DNA of 64,000 nucleotides from Manduca sexta (lineage: Eukaryota; Arthropoda; Insecta; Lepidoptera; Sphingidae). The stretch spans positions 248,001 through 312,000 of the forward strand of contig NC_051130.1 of NCBI RefSeq assembly GCF_014839805.1, given 5' to 3'. The notes under the pieces are model-generated. The model saw nothing but the letters and a program-made list of their open reading frames with translations. It was not told the DNA's origin and made no database searches. A program made the position numbers and the translations under genes. Below are positions 1 through 11,784 of this stretch, in pieces (the first letter of the stretch is position 1; each line of letters starts with the position of its first letter).

Positions 1-813
1 GTCTAGATTCTAGACCGAATCTCAATCTAATTACAAGCAGTCGTCGCAGCGCCCGCAGCCGTTGGCCTTTAGTTAATTGCGGGGTATCGGAAGCTGATCT
101 GGTGTGAGGTCACGCGATGAGCAAGGTTATATGTAATCATATCGAAACTTATTGAGTGCTATTGAAATTTGATGTGTTCTGCCAGAGGGAACCAAGTTAT
201 AAAAATGAAAGTGATGGATTTATAAAGTTTGAGCGTTTGAATCTGTAAGATTGTTTGGTAATTTGAGAGCTCATGTTCCAAGATGACGCGGAACATGGTG
301 TTCATATGTTATATGCTATTAGTGCACCTTTTAAGTAATTCATAAAAGCATGGTGTATTGTTTTCGAAGCTGAAATGTATCGCTCCCAAATTGCTGTGGA
401 AGCGAAATAAAACATGCTGTGGAAAGACTTTTAATTGCATTTATTTAAAAAAAAATAAAAATAGTGATATGTGAAGTTATTGTTTCGGGGTATTTCTAAG
501 AAATTTCAGTCTTATAAAAAGTTTCTCTTGGGTGTGAACAAAAAGTGTGTATGAGGGAATGAGTTGCATTATTATGCTTCCGGCAACATAAGTGATTTTA
601 TGGAACAGAATTGTAGTAGCTTTTCATTGGTTTTCTGAAATAATTTAACCGGCACATTTATATTGTAGAAAATAAAATTAAACTTGCCACTATATGACGC
701 TTATCCTTGCATGGACCGTCTCTCTCAACACCAAAGTCATAAAAAGAAGGCTCTATTTATCCCAAAATCGTTTATCTTCAATGTCGAAGCCACGCCCGAA
801 GCAAAAATTCAAG
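1..813. other. Intergenic DNA upstream of cuticle gene 1
   Basis: AT-rich sequence with no open frame that resembles a protein and no splice-linked exons. Short open stretches near 684-950 overlap the promoter of the following gene and are not treated as genes. Confidence 0.5.
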
Positions 814-1047
814 CAATCAAACGAGTGCATCAACCCATCCATCACAATCAGCCGCGGTCCATCTCGCGCACATGTTGCATGATGCAACCCTCCGCGCGCC
901 TGCGCAGTACATATGCCGCGCCACTAACTGGATCACTCGCTGCTTTGCTATAAATATTGTACTCATTACTCCACCTTATCAGTCATCCACCGAGCAGCAC
1001 TTCGGTAGCTTCACTAGTACATACCTCCTCATTGTCAAACAAACAAT
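814..1047 (+). promoter_or_regulatory. Core promoter and upstream module of cuticle gene 1
   Basis: This block is strongly conserved with 4796-5030 and with 11552-11784 on the minus strand, each just upstream of a cuticle gene start codon. It holds a TATAAATA box at 949-956 and an arthropod-type initiator TCAGT at 979-983. The spacing from the TATA start to the initiator A is 32 bp, the same in all three copies. A near-perfect 15-bp palindrome GTTGCATGATGCAAC lies at 874-888. It contains TGATGCAA, which matches the C/EBP-ATF composite core. TATA and Inr calls are direct; transcription-factor identity is inference. Confidence 0.8.
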
Positions 1048-2517
1048 ATGAAATTGGTAAGGGCAAGTAATGGGTTACATTGAACACATTAAAATTAAAC
1101 CCAGTTTTAAAATTGCTTTTTCTTCAGTGACATCTTGCATTATTTGTCTTTTAAGTATTTACTCAATTATTATTTTTTAAATAGATAAAGCAATTAAGTT
1201 ATTGTGCAGATGATAATCTTTACAATTGCGTATAAGCCGAAACAATACTTTAGAGAATTCGAACGGAATTGTGGAGAATGATTATTTTTTTATTCAATGT
1301 GAGCTGTAAAATCATCATTCCATTTGCCTTTCATTATTTTTTATCTTAGCTTCAGCCAATATTCTGATTAAGATTTTTAACAAAAGTAACAATGATACTG
1401 TTCATTTTTAAAAAAATCACCGTTACTATTTATAAATACCGCAGAATCATATTTTTACATCCCATTAATTTCGATTTTAGTTAGAAATCAAAAACCCCTT
1501 TATCCTCCGCTTATGTCTAACCTGGTCTTCGCAGTTCATTGTGCTTGCCGCGGTGGCTGTGTGCAATGCCGCTAAACTGGACAAGACTTACCTCCCGCCG
1601 CACGCGCAGAGCTCAGGAGGCTCGGGGGGCATCCTGCAGGCGCCTATAGCGGACGCCAGGCAAGGACTGAACCCCTTCGGAGTCAACCCCTTTGGCCCAG
1701 CCGGTAACGTCGCTCCCGCCTACAGCCAAAGTGCTTATGAAATCGCCAGCCGCGCCGAGCGCCCCCGAGCTGCTCTAGAGAGGAACGCTGCTATCCTCCG
1801 CCAGGACAACTCCAACGACGGCGAGCGGTACTCGTACGCTTATGAGACCGAGAATGGCATCTACGCTGAAGAGAACGGAGTGGCCACCAATGGAGTCGAG
1901 GCTCAGGGCGGGTTCGCGTACACCGGAGATGATGGACAACTCTACTCTATCAAGTAAATATATCAGTATATTTAGATAATCATCTTTTAACTTAGCCTAA
2001 GGTAGTATTATTAACTCACAAATGAATTATTTACAGATACACCGCCGACCAGAACGGTTTTGTGCCCCAGGGCGACCACCTCCCCACTCCTCCTCCCGTC
2101 CCTGAAGAGATCCTCAGAGCTCTGGAACAAAATGCCCGTGACGAGGCCGCCGGCATCTACGACGATGGTAAGCCTGAACCTTATTTAGGGCAAATTAAGG
2201 GACATGGCAAAATCTGTTATAATATAATATTTAATTAAATACAATTTCCAGGCTCCTACTCCGCCGCCAAGTACGGCGACGTGGACGCGAGGAACAACGG
2301 GTACGCTTACCCTGCCGGAAGCGGCTTCTCTCCAGTCGACGCTCAAGACTCAGTGTCAGTGAGCGCCGCGCCCCGCGCCCCCGCCCGCTACTCCGCCCCC
2401 GCCGCCGCCCAGACCCAGGCCTCCTTCGGTGTGCAGAAGGCGTACCTCCCGCCCCTCGCCAGTCAGAGGGTTACTGGCAGACAGAGCTACAACCCTAGAA
2501 CTGGCTACCGCTACTAA
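1048..2517 (+). CDS. RR-1 cuticular protein, pupal cuticle protein 36-like (copy 1)
   Basis: A secreted structural protein of the exoskeleton that binds chitin through an extended Rebers-Riddiford (RR-1) domain. Four exons: 1048-1056 (only Met-Lys-Leu), 1535-1953, 2037-2167 and 2252-2517, all with GT-AG introns, giving 274 residues. The tiny first exon splitting the signal peptide is typical of insect CPR genes. Residues 1-15 form the signal peptide. A YLPP tag follows at the mature N-terminus and a second lies near the C-terminus ([11 protein letters not shown]). The RR-1 domain is at about residues 100-165, with the [10 protein letters not shown] start, the [11 protein letters not shown] core and the [14 protein letters not shown] end. 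An Ala/Pro-rich linker follows. The polyadenylation signal AATAAA is at 2554-2559. The frame is intact. Family assignment is firm; the stage of expression (pupal) is inferred from similarity. Confidence 0.93.
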
Positions 2518-4795
2518 TTATAATTTACCAATAAGATATTTCATTAATTTCCGAATAAACTATTTATCATGAATATGCAGTTTTTTTTCTAAGTGGCAAT
2601 AAGCATACATATAAAGTTTTGCCAGGGACCAGAGATGCATAATTAAAAATGGGAGTAAGTTTAATGGTTTACCCGAATGAAGTCACCTGATTATATTGTT
2701 TTATGATGACTAAAATATTTACTGGGGGCTTTTATTGGCTTTAAATGAATGTCGTGATGTAAAAGTAAGCTGTATACAGCCCTTTAAACCGCGAGGTCGT
2801 AGATAGTGGCCTCTGTTGTCCACGACTCACCCATAGAATATTCTGAAGTCGACAAACGAAGTCGGCATGAAAATGTGAGTAGTCGACTTGCATTATGTTA
2901 CGAGACACTGGAATTCCTGGATACCCAAGACATTAAAAGAAATCTGATCCTGATTCTCACAATAACTCACACAGATCTCGGATTCGGTTATTGAACCAGA
3001 TGTAAATATCCAATGTTGACAATGATCTAATTTCTGAAATTGGTCAAATAGACCCTTGATTTAGATATTGGGCTACTTCACGATTTTGTTAATGATCTTG
3101 TACTTGACATTATCCAAGACTACGATGCTGCAACAGTTATCGACAATAACGTGTTTGTATTACGTCTAGCGTTATTGCTTAGCCGACGGATCTATAATAG
3201 ACAAATTTACATCAATATAATAAATGTGAAAATATCTCAATCTGTCGACCCGTCTGTTACTTTAAAGCGAAACGATTGAATCAAATTCAATGAAATTAAG
3301 GACAGAGTATTGCAGCTAAGATAAAGGACACTAACTATTTTTTTAAATACGTCAAGCCAAATTTCGTGCATGCGAAGCCGCAAGCAAAAGCTAGTAAATT
3401 ATAAAGTACATTTCTTCCCTCCATAATACCACGACTATCACCCTAGACTCCAAGACATCTATGCATAGTATTGGTTTGTATGATTTCAGAAAGGAATCTT
3501 TTTGTTGTTTCATGTTTTTTTATTCGAATGTTTTATGAATATTAGCTTTTGCTTGGGATGTACGTACATGTAAGTTATTTCCAGAATAAAAATTCTCAGT
3601 GTGTCCTACCCTACATTAATAAGCCTGAGGATGTCATGTCATCTATATGTTTTTTTTCTTTTGATTTCGCTGGAAACATGCATTACCACTCCCATTCAGC
3701 CTTCGCGGGGGCGACTGGACGGTTATGTTGGTGTCACCGTACCTTATAGCCCGGCTTTAAACTCCCGAATTTATTGGTGAATTTTGGGCGACCGCCGGCC
3801 CGAGTCCCTAACCCATATACAACGCACGGCTTACTAACCAAATACTAAGAAGAAAAACCCTATATTATTATGCTCGGCCCGGAATTCAAGCCCGAGACCT
3901 CAGAGACGTTAGCGGTATAACACCACGCACGCAATAAAATTACGCCATTGAGGCAATCATTCATAATTTCCAGTTAATGTTCTTATTACAGAGGTCCTTG
4001 AACACCATTTCAATATTATTAAATAATTTCCGCACATGCTTGAAGGATGCAATATCGAAGTTTTAATTTGTAGTAATATTTGATTTTGAATTTTTGGTTT
4101 CTTCTTCTTCGTTGGTTGAAATATATATTATATGCACTGTGTAACTACACCGTAATAGGTACTTATCTAGTATATTATGTCTGTTTAGTTGGATTAGTAA
4201 CATCCGCCTGATAAAATTGTGCAATTAGGTGTTACACATTTTTTATTATTATTATACACGATTATAGTAACATTTTTTTTTAATAATCTATAAAGTTCTT
4301 TAATATTTCACCAATCATAAGGCATAATATATGCGTTTACTATTAGTATAGGTTTGATCCCAGTATTTAATGAGCTAATATTAGAGACATCCACGTAGAG
4401 TAACAGATGGGGCAGTGCGATCGTAAAGTCCTTTAGATGAAATTAACTCTCAAAGTTCAGAACATATCCATACTTGCCTTTTATGATAATGTAGATAGCA
4501 AATGTCCATATCGTACTCCTAGGCCAGTAGAGTATACCAAATACCGATATAAATAGTTGAAGCAATCTGGTGTTCGTAATCATAAGTTCTAATATATTTT
4601 AATATTTATTTCGTGATATACTATTTGGATAAGTATTTCAATTAAAACAAAAGTAGTTCACACATAATATCTTCATGACACAACCTTGATCTGATTCAGA
4701 AAGTATACAATTAAATTTTTACTCATCAAAAGATCGTATCTAATATCAAAATCAATTATTAGAACACATCTTAGCCACACCCGCGGCCGGAACGC
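2518..4795. other. Spacer between cuticle genes 1 and 2
   Basis: AT-rich spacer carrying the 3' UTR of copy 1 and one SINE (about 3690-3962). No other coding or RNA gene is visible. Apparent short frames near 2806 and 3549 have no family resemblance or codon bias. Confidence 0.5.
3690..3962 (-). repeat. tRNA-derived SINE (family A)
   Basis: Read on the minus strand, the element starts with a tRNA-like head (GCCTCAATGGCGTA..., then a B-box-like GAGGTCTCGGGCTTGAATTC near 3882-3902). A GC-rich body follows, down to about 3690. The same head type occurs at 19680-19858 (-) and 48915-49300 (+). Boundaries are approximate. Confidence 0.65.
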
Positions 4796-5030
4796 CAATC
4801 AAACGAGTGCATCAACTCATCCATCACAATCGGCCGCGGTCCATCTCGCGCACATGTTGCATGATGCAACCCTCCGCGCTCCTGCGCAGTACACATGCCG
4901 CGCCACAAACTGGATCACTCGCAGCTCTGCTATAAATATTGTACTCATTACTCCACCTTATCAGTCATCCACCGAGCAGCACTTCGGTAGCTTCACTAGT
5001 ACTTCCTCATCACCACACACAAACAACATT
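4796..5030 (+). promoter_or_regulatory. Core promoter and upstream module of cuticle gene 2
   Basis: Near-identical to the module upstream of copy 1. TATAAATA is at 4931-4938, the TCAGT initiator at 4961-4965 and the palindrome at 4856-4870. The 5' leader (CTTCACTAGTACTTCCTCAT onward) is closer to that of copy 3 than to copy 1. Confidence 0.8.
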
Positions 5031-6486
5031 ATGAAATTGGTAAGATAAATAAACACCGATCTCCTTTGGATTACCTTTTGATCCACTTCAGATTTAAGCT
5101 CTTTCACTCGGGATACTTCGGTTCTTATGTCGCGTTACTCGGAATGTTAATTACTACGCGTGGAAAGCAATTAATGTAATTTTTTTTTTCTTTTATGACT
5201 ATATCAATTAACTTAGTGCAGCGTTTTTTGTCATTGGTATCGTAATGATTAACAATTAAAGAATTATTTCATGCACCAAGTTAAGATCTATACCATATTT
5301 GCTTTGTCATGCCTGTGATATTGATCTCGATAATCGTGCTTGAAGAAATGTTGTGTAAGGAATATGAAGATCACCTTTAATTAACTTTTAAATTGTATAA
5401 ATTTGTTATTTAATGGAGAAGGTGCTGATATTTTTGCCTTGATTACATGAAATTGAATTAATCGTGAGCTCAAAATTAGTCCCTGTTTGTCTTGTTAGAA
5501 TATATAAATCTATCTTGTAGATCTTCGTTAAAATTTATGTCATATTTAAAAATAGGACGTGTTTTTACTCATAGTTCATCTTACTCGCCGCGGTGGCTGT
5601 GTGTAATGCCGCTAAACTAGACAAGACTTACCTCCCGCCGCACGCGCAGAGCTCAGGAGGCCCGGGGGGCATCCTGCAGGCGCCTGGACCGGACGCCAGG
5701 CAAGGACTGAACCCCTTCGGAACCAACCCCTTTGGCCCAGCCGGCAACGGCGCTCCCGCCTACAGTCAAAGCGCTTACGAAGTCGCCAACCGCGCCGAGC
5801 GCCCCCGAGCTGCTCTAGAGAGGAACGCTGCTATCCTCCGCCAGGACAACTCCAACGACGGCGAGCGGTACTCATACGCTTATGAGACCGAGAATGGCAT
5901 CTACGCTGAAGAAAATGGAGTGGCAACCAACGGAGTCGAGGCTCAGGGCGGGTTCGCGTACACCGGAGATGATGGACAACTCTACTCTATCAAGTAAATA
6001 CACATTATAAATTGCTTAGATAATGTTAACAGTATCTGTAGTAGCGCATTCATTAACTAATTGATTACTTTTAGATACACCGCCGACCAGAACGGTTTCG
6101 TGCCGCAGGGCGACCACCTCCCAACACCTCCCCCTGTCCCTGAAGAGATCCTCAGAGCGCTGGAGCAAAACGCGCGTGACGAGGCCGCCGGCATCTACGA
6201 CGATGGTGAGGCTGAGTTATTTTTTTGGGATAGTTAAAATACAGCCTGAAATCTGTGATCACACGTAACTAAATGTTTTTTTCCAGGCTCATACTCCGCC
6301 GCCAAGTACGGAGACGTGGACGCGAGGGCCAATGGCTACGCTTACCCTGCCGGCAGCGGCTTCTCTGCAGCCGCCGCCCAGACCCAAGCCTCCTTCGGCG
6401 TACAGAAGGCGTACCTCCCGCCCCTCGCCAGCCAGAGGGCAGCCGGCAGACAGAGCTACAACCCTAGGACCGGCTACCGCTATTAA
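5031..6486 (+). CDS. RR-1 cuticular protein, pupal cuticle protein 36-like (copy 2)
   Basis: Tandem paralogue of copy 1 with the same four-exon structure: 5031-5039, 5575-5993, 6075-6205 and 6287-6486. It encodes 252 residues. Signal peptide, YLPP tags and RR-1 domain are all present and in frame. It differs from copies 1 and 3 by a clean in-frame loss of 22 residues in the last exon, covering the segment that begins [12 protein letters not shown] in copy 1. The Ala/Pro linker is therefore shortened. The polyadenylation signal AATAAA is at 6517-6522. It is predicted to be secreted and incorporated into chitinous cuticle. Confidence 0.93.
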
Positions 6487-8149
6487 GTTATTAATAAGTT
6501 ATGTTGTTGATTTTGGAATAAAGTATTTATCGCGAATTATGCGCTGTGTTTAAGTTTACACATTTTAAATGTACAATGCCAAATAAACCATAAGCTAAAA
6601 TCTCCTGTAACGAACTCCTGAAGTGACAAAACACGCTTAGGAACAGATTTTAGGATTTATAATTTAGCAGATTTAATCGGATACATATATATTTTGGTAA
6701 GCAGATTACAGCTTACGGTCCCGCCTTCTGAGGACTAGTGTAGGAAGTGTTGGTGGGTAAATTTTACTAGAACAGGTTAACATATAAGTGATACATTTTG
6801 TTCTGTTATTACTATTAGGACCCGTGTATGGGATTAGAGAATTGACTCAGTAAATTTAGAGTAGTAAATCCAATACATCTTATCTGGTGGGTCAGTAGTT
6901 AATAATTATTTGGTGGTTACAAACTTACCATATTCGTTTTTAACTGAAAAAAACACTCGATTTTTTTTTATATTTAAATATAATTATGTGCTACCTTTCA
7001 CCAGAGACCAATATTTAACAGCTGCTGAGATCGTCCATTTTTTTTCAAATAAAAAAATATACTAATTATAATTAGATCATCAAATTTTAATCACATTTTA
7101 CGAAAATTGTACCACTCTCAAACAAAGGCACTAACAACTCTCTTAAAAACAAGTACGGTCAATGATGTAAACATTAACCATTACATTATTTACCATTTAT
7201 TTAAAAATATCTTTGAAATGCTTCTAGTTTTAATATTATAACATGTAGCATTAAGAGCATAATATTATAACTAGGTCCCATAATCATCATCTATATCAAT
7301 ACCAAAGATGTACGCACACATATTACACCTTTCGGAGTCGACCGCTCAATATAGGGCAGACTGACTAGGCATGGCATCTTATTTCTTACTTATAATATTT
7401 ATAAATATTTATGAAAATGTTTTAACGTTTGTTAGAAGTAATCTCAATAACCGCTCAATTCTGAATGACATTTGGCACAAATATGGACCATGCCTTTGAT
7501 TAACACATACTACTACATTTGCTGTAACTGCTTTTTATTCCAGTAATTTGCAATTAAGTGAAAAAAATTACGTTTTTTTAATCCGACTTATTTAAATAGA
7601 ACGAGCCGGCGTCGCGTCGTGGCGTTTTAGCGACTTTTGAAACATGGACGAGCTGTGACGCGAACGAAGCCGCGAGCCGTTGCTCGTTTTATTATAAGAC
7701 AGGCGCAGAATAAATTCTGCCTAAACTTAAAAGATACAGTAATTTTAAAATTAATTAATAAGTAAGAAGATCTAGAGTAAAATACAAAAAAAGAAATTAC
7801 ATGTATTATTAATCTAGTGAAAGATCTTTTTATTATTTAATTAAAATTACCGAGCTATTACACAGAATATATAAAAACTCATATAATTTTGGCACCACAT
7901 ATTAAAAGAATATAAACCGCCGTTAATTAAATGTGGAAATATCTCGTTCAGTTAACAAGCGTTTAATGCGTGTTCCCAGCTACACACATTTCACATGTAA
8001 GCGCACGTTAGCATGTAAACAGCCTGAACAAAATGCATGTAGTTGTAAACGCTCGTTACAAACACGCGCATCTAACGCGTTTCATCTGAACGGGGTGTTT
8101 ACATACTAATAATAGTTACATACTAATATAATATATATCATATATTAGC
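6487..8149. other. Intergenic DNA after cuticle gene 2
   Basis: AT-rich, with no gene recognised. A small element flanked by AACGAGC (7600-7606) and GCTCGTT (7682-7688) is GC-rich against its surroundings and may be a short inverted-repeat element. The block 7960-8100 has repeated ACGTT/AACGCG-type words and ends in CATCTGAACGGGG. A similar ending occurs at 8495-8510, after the SINE, which suggests an older repeat interrupted by it. Confidence 0.4.
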
Positions 8150-8452
8150 CTTGTATTATATACTATCCCTATACTGGGCTCGGGCATCCTTTATTATTGA
8201 GATTAGGCCTTAGTCCACCAGGCTGGCCTAGTGCAGATTAGTATACTACTCACAATCCTCAAAATTCCTTTAGAGAACTTTCCAGGTATGCAGGTTTCCT
8301 CACGACGTTTTCTTTCACAGTTAAAGCAAGCGATAATTCACAAAGAATACACACATCACTTTAGAAAAATCAAAAATGTGTTCCCTTGGGTTTGGAACCT
8401 GCGGATATTCCTCTCGGGAGTCCGTTTTACACCCGACTAGGCTATCAGGTGT
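8150..8452 (-). repeat. tRNA-derived SINE (family B), common lepidopteran type
   Basis: Reading the minus strand gives GATAGCCTAGT (A-box), then GGTTCCAAACC (B-box) near 8392-8402, then a conserved body down to 'GGCCTTAGTCCACCA'-type sequence near 8205-8220. The same family is at 44025-44312 (-), 29240-29512 (+) and, truncated, 28788-28882 (+). I recognise this repeat as very abundant in Lepidoptera. Confidence 0.75.
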
Positions 8453-8641
8453 TCACATGCTAACGTGTTTTAACAACGTGCGTCTCATGCTCGTCATCTG
8501 AACGGGTTATGTTCCACATTACATATGATGTACCCATTAAATATGATTAATATAAAATACACTTTAATCATAGTGCTGTTTTTGTCATGACCTGATGGAT
8601 GACAGTGACAGCATGATGTTTTAAATGTGTTTAGCGCTAAA

Positions 8642-9371
8642 TAGTCCATTGAAATGTTACATTTTTTAGGCCTTACCTTGCGTTTTTTAGAGGACGCAAT
8701 TTTATTTTTTAGAAGTGTAGGGGGGGTCAGTGTAAAGCTAAAACCAAGTTTGTGGGGTCGCCACCCTTGTCCCACGGCCGCCATCTTGGGTTGAAATGGT
8801 TTTACGATGTATCTCTTAAACTATTTATCTGACAAAAAATTATATACATTTTTGTTGCAAATTAAATTCTCTGCAACTTTGGTCTAGTAACTTTTGTCGT
8901 AGAACTATAAATAAAAAGTTATAAGCGAAAATGTTAAGAAATTCAATGTTAAGCAATGTCCATTGCAACGTCATCAGAACGTGTGTTTATAAGGTTCATA
9001 ATACGTACAACACAAACCCGCGGTTGTCGGCTTGTACGCGAATTACTTGGATCCTGAATCGCTTTGGGACAGATGAAGCAATTGCTTAACATTTTTGCTT
9101 ATAACTTTTTTATTTATAGTTCTACGACAAAAGTTACTAGACCAAAGTTGTAGAGAATTTAATTTGCAACAAAAATGTATATAATTTTTTTGTCAGATAA
9201 ATAGTTTAAGAGATACATCGTAAAACCATTTCAACCCAAGATGGCGGCCGGGACAAGGGTGGCGACCCCACAAACTTGGTTTTAGCTTTACACTGACCCC
9301 CCTACACTTCTAAAAAATAAAATTGCGTCCTCTAAAAAACGCAACCCCAAATGTAACTTTTCAATGGACTA
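8642..9371. mobile_element. Long foldback element with ~290-bp inverted arms
   Basis: Arms 8642-8937 and about 9088-9371 are near-perfect reverse complements, separated by a loop of about 150 bp. The outer ends read TAGTCCATTG and CAATGGACTA. There is no transposase frame. Open frames seen in the arms are mirror images of each other and non-coding. A clear target-site duplication is not visible. Transcription across the unit would give a long double-stranded hairpin RNA. Confidence 0.8.
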
Positions 9372-9978
9372 AAACGTTTTTAGTAAGTCCTTGTGCCAGC
9401 CTAAAATTCTGTGGGTTTCGTCTGTGTAATATTGTATTAAAATATAAATTAAAAATCTCAGTGGCATTAAATGTTACACTTCGATTGACGATATGGCAGT
9501 GGCTGTAACACATGGGATGATGCGACGGCTGCAAATGATCAGAGACCCATTTAAAAAAATCCGGTCCGAGTATTATTTCGAATCTTCGTCTTTTAGTAAA
9601 GTTGCCGCATAATATTTTGAAATCAAAACTAGCAACACGCGTTATATAAATAATAGCATAAGGATTCCAATGTTTTTAATGAAAATAAAAGCTACTATTT
9701 TATGAACAACTTTTCCGATAGCTTTAATATAATCGACGCTATATTGTGGTCTTGTTATGTCAACCTGCCTATCTCACAACGTTAAATTCATTAAGGTGAA
9801 TGGTCACCGTGGCTCACAAATATTAATAATGCCAAGGAAGTCGTGGAGAAGTCACCAACTTTTAAAGACAGAAAGGAGCGGTAGAAGGTCTCTTTTATAC
9901 ATACAAAAATGATTAAATTTCGCATTAGTTTCTTATAAATATTTTATTTTGAAGTCAACAACATAATTTATTAGTAAC

Positions 9979-11551
9979 TTAGTAGCGGTAGCCTGTCCTA
10001 GGGTTGTAGCTCTGTCTGCCGGCTGCCCTCTGGCTAGCGAAGGGCGGGAGGTACGCCTTCTGCACGCCGAAGGAGGCTTGGGTCTGGGCGGCGGCGGGGG
10101 CGGAGTAGCGAGCGGGGGCGCGGGGCGCGGCGTTCACTGACACTGAGTCTTGAGCGTCGGCTGCAGAGAAGCCGCTGCCGGCAGGGTAAGCGTAGCCGTT
10201 GTTCCTCGCGTTCACGTTTCCGTACTTAGCATCGGAGTAGGACCCTGAGAAACAGCATACGTATAGTGAAATTACAGATTTTAGGCCGTATTTTAACTAT
10301 CTCACAAAAATAACTAATCCTCACCATCATCGTAGACACCAGCGGCCTCGTCGCGCGCGTTTTGCTCCAGGGCTCTAAGGATCTCTTCAGGGACGGGGGG
10401 AGGGGGGTTGGGAGGTGGTCGCCCTGCGGCACGAAACCGTTTTGATCGGCGGTGTATCTGGAAGTAATAAATAAATTAATTAAATACGATAGTATTAGGT
10501 AAGTTAGTAGAATATAAAGTTTGTGCAGAGATAATACAGATATTAGCTCTGCACAAATAATTGTTGAAAACAAAAAAAAATACTTGATAGAGTAGAGTTG
10601 TCCATCATCTCCGGTGTACGCGAACCCGCCCTGAGCCTCCACTCCGTTGGTGGCCACTCCGTTCTCTTGAGCGTAGATGCCATTCTCGGTCTCATAAGCG
10701 TACGAGTACCGCTCGCCGTCATTGGAGTTGTCCTGGCGGAGGATAGCAGTGTTCCTCTCTCTAGCAGCTCGGGGGCGCTCGGCGCGGCTGGCGACTTCGT
10801 AAGCGCTTTGACTGTAGGCGGGAGCGCCGTTACCGGCTGGGCCAAAGGGGTAGGCTCCAAAGGGGTTCAGTCCTTGCCTGGCGCCTACTACAGGCGCCTG
10901 CAGGATGCCCCTGAGCCTCCTGAGCTCTGTGCGTGCGGCGGGAGGTAAGTCTTGTCCAATTTAGCGGCATTGCACATAGCCACCGCGGCAAGTAAGATAA
11001 ACTGTGGGTAAAATCATTGTTCTATTTTAATTTATGTTAAGGAAAAAATTCAATTATATATATTATTTGAAAATCAAGAATTAATGAAACCAGTTGGAGA
11101 CCTTCTTAATTAAATAAAACTTATAGAATTTTAAAGTTATTAAAAGGCAATCATCATATTTCTTGCACACTATTACTTCATGCACAATTATCGAGATCAA
11201 TATAGGAGCTATGACAAAGCGAAATTGCTATACATCTCAACTTGATTCATGAAATATTTTTTTTTATTATTTATCATTACGATACCAAATACAATGCTAA
11301 ACGCAACATTTTAATAAATGACGCTAAGGTCAAAACTTTACACCCTAGCATACGATGAATCAAAAATTATGACAAAAGTTTATTGATATACTCGTAATCA
11401 TAAAAGAAGAAGAAATTATCAGCATTGTTTTCCACGCGGAAACAGTACATTTTCGAAGAACCGAAGTACGCCGAGTGAATGAGCTAAAAGCTGAAATGAA
11501 TACAAAGGTAATCCAAAGGAGATCGCTATTTATTTATCTTACCAATTTCAT
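9979..11551 (-). pseudogene. RR-1 cuticular protein copy 3, inverted, with two frame breaks
   Basis: Inverted paralogue with the same four exons on the minus strand: 11543-11551, 10584-11001, 10325-10457 and 9979-10244. All splice sites are intact. Exon 2 is 418 nt against 419 in the other copies: a G-run near 10911 is short by one after the GGCTC stretch, so the frame reaches TAGTAG. Exon 3 is 133 nt against 131: the C-runs at about 10395-10410 (C6-T-C6) are two bases longer, breaking the frame again. Outside these two places the protein is fully conserved, including the 22-residue segment missing from copy 2, and no other stop is seen. Introns, 5' leader and promoter are most like copy 2. 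Either a very young pseudogene or, because both changes are in homopolymers, uncorrected read errors over a working gene. Confidence 0.8.
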
Positions 11552-11784
11552 AATGTTGTGTGTGTGGTGATGAGGAAGTACTAGTGAAGCTACCGAAGTG
11601 CTGCTCGGTGGATGACTGATAAGGTGGAGTAATGAGTACAATATTTATAGCAGTGCAGCGAGTGATCCAGTTTGTGGCGCAGCATGTGTACTGCGCAGGC
11701 GCGCGGAGGGTTGCATCATGCAACATGTGCGCGAGATGGACCTCGGCTGATTAAGATGGATAGGTTGATGCACTCGTTTGATTG
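11552..11784 (-). promoter_or_regulatory. Core promoter and upstream module of cuticle copy 3
   Basis: The same module on the minus strand: TATAAATA at 11649-11642, initiator TCAGT at 11619-11615 (32 bp from the TATA start to the initiator A) and the palindrome at 11710-11724. Conservation of a complete promoter in front of a frame-broken gene argues that the breaks are recent or artefactual. Confidence 0.8.

Noticed and set aside
8494..8784. 96-codon open frame on -
   Set aside because: It falls in the foldback element and mirrors the frame at 9323-9508; it is repeat sequence.
10598..10948. 116-codon open frame on + across copy 3
   Set aside because: It is the antisense of exon 2 of the inverted cuticular gene; GC-rich coding DNA leaves the opposite strand open.
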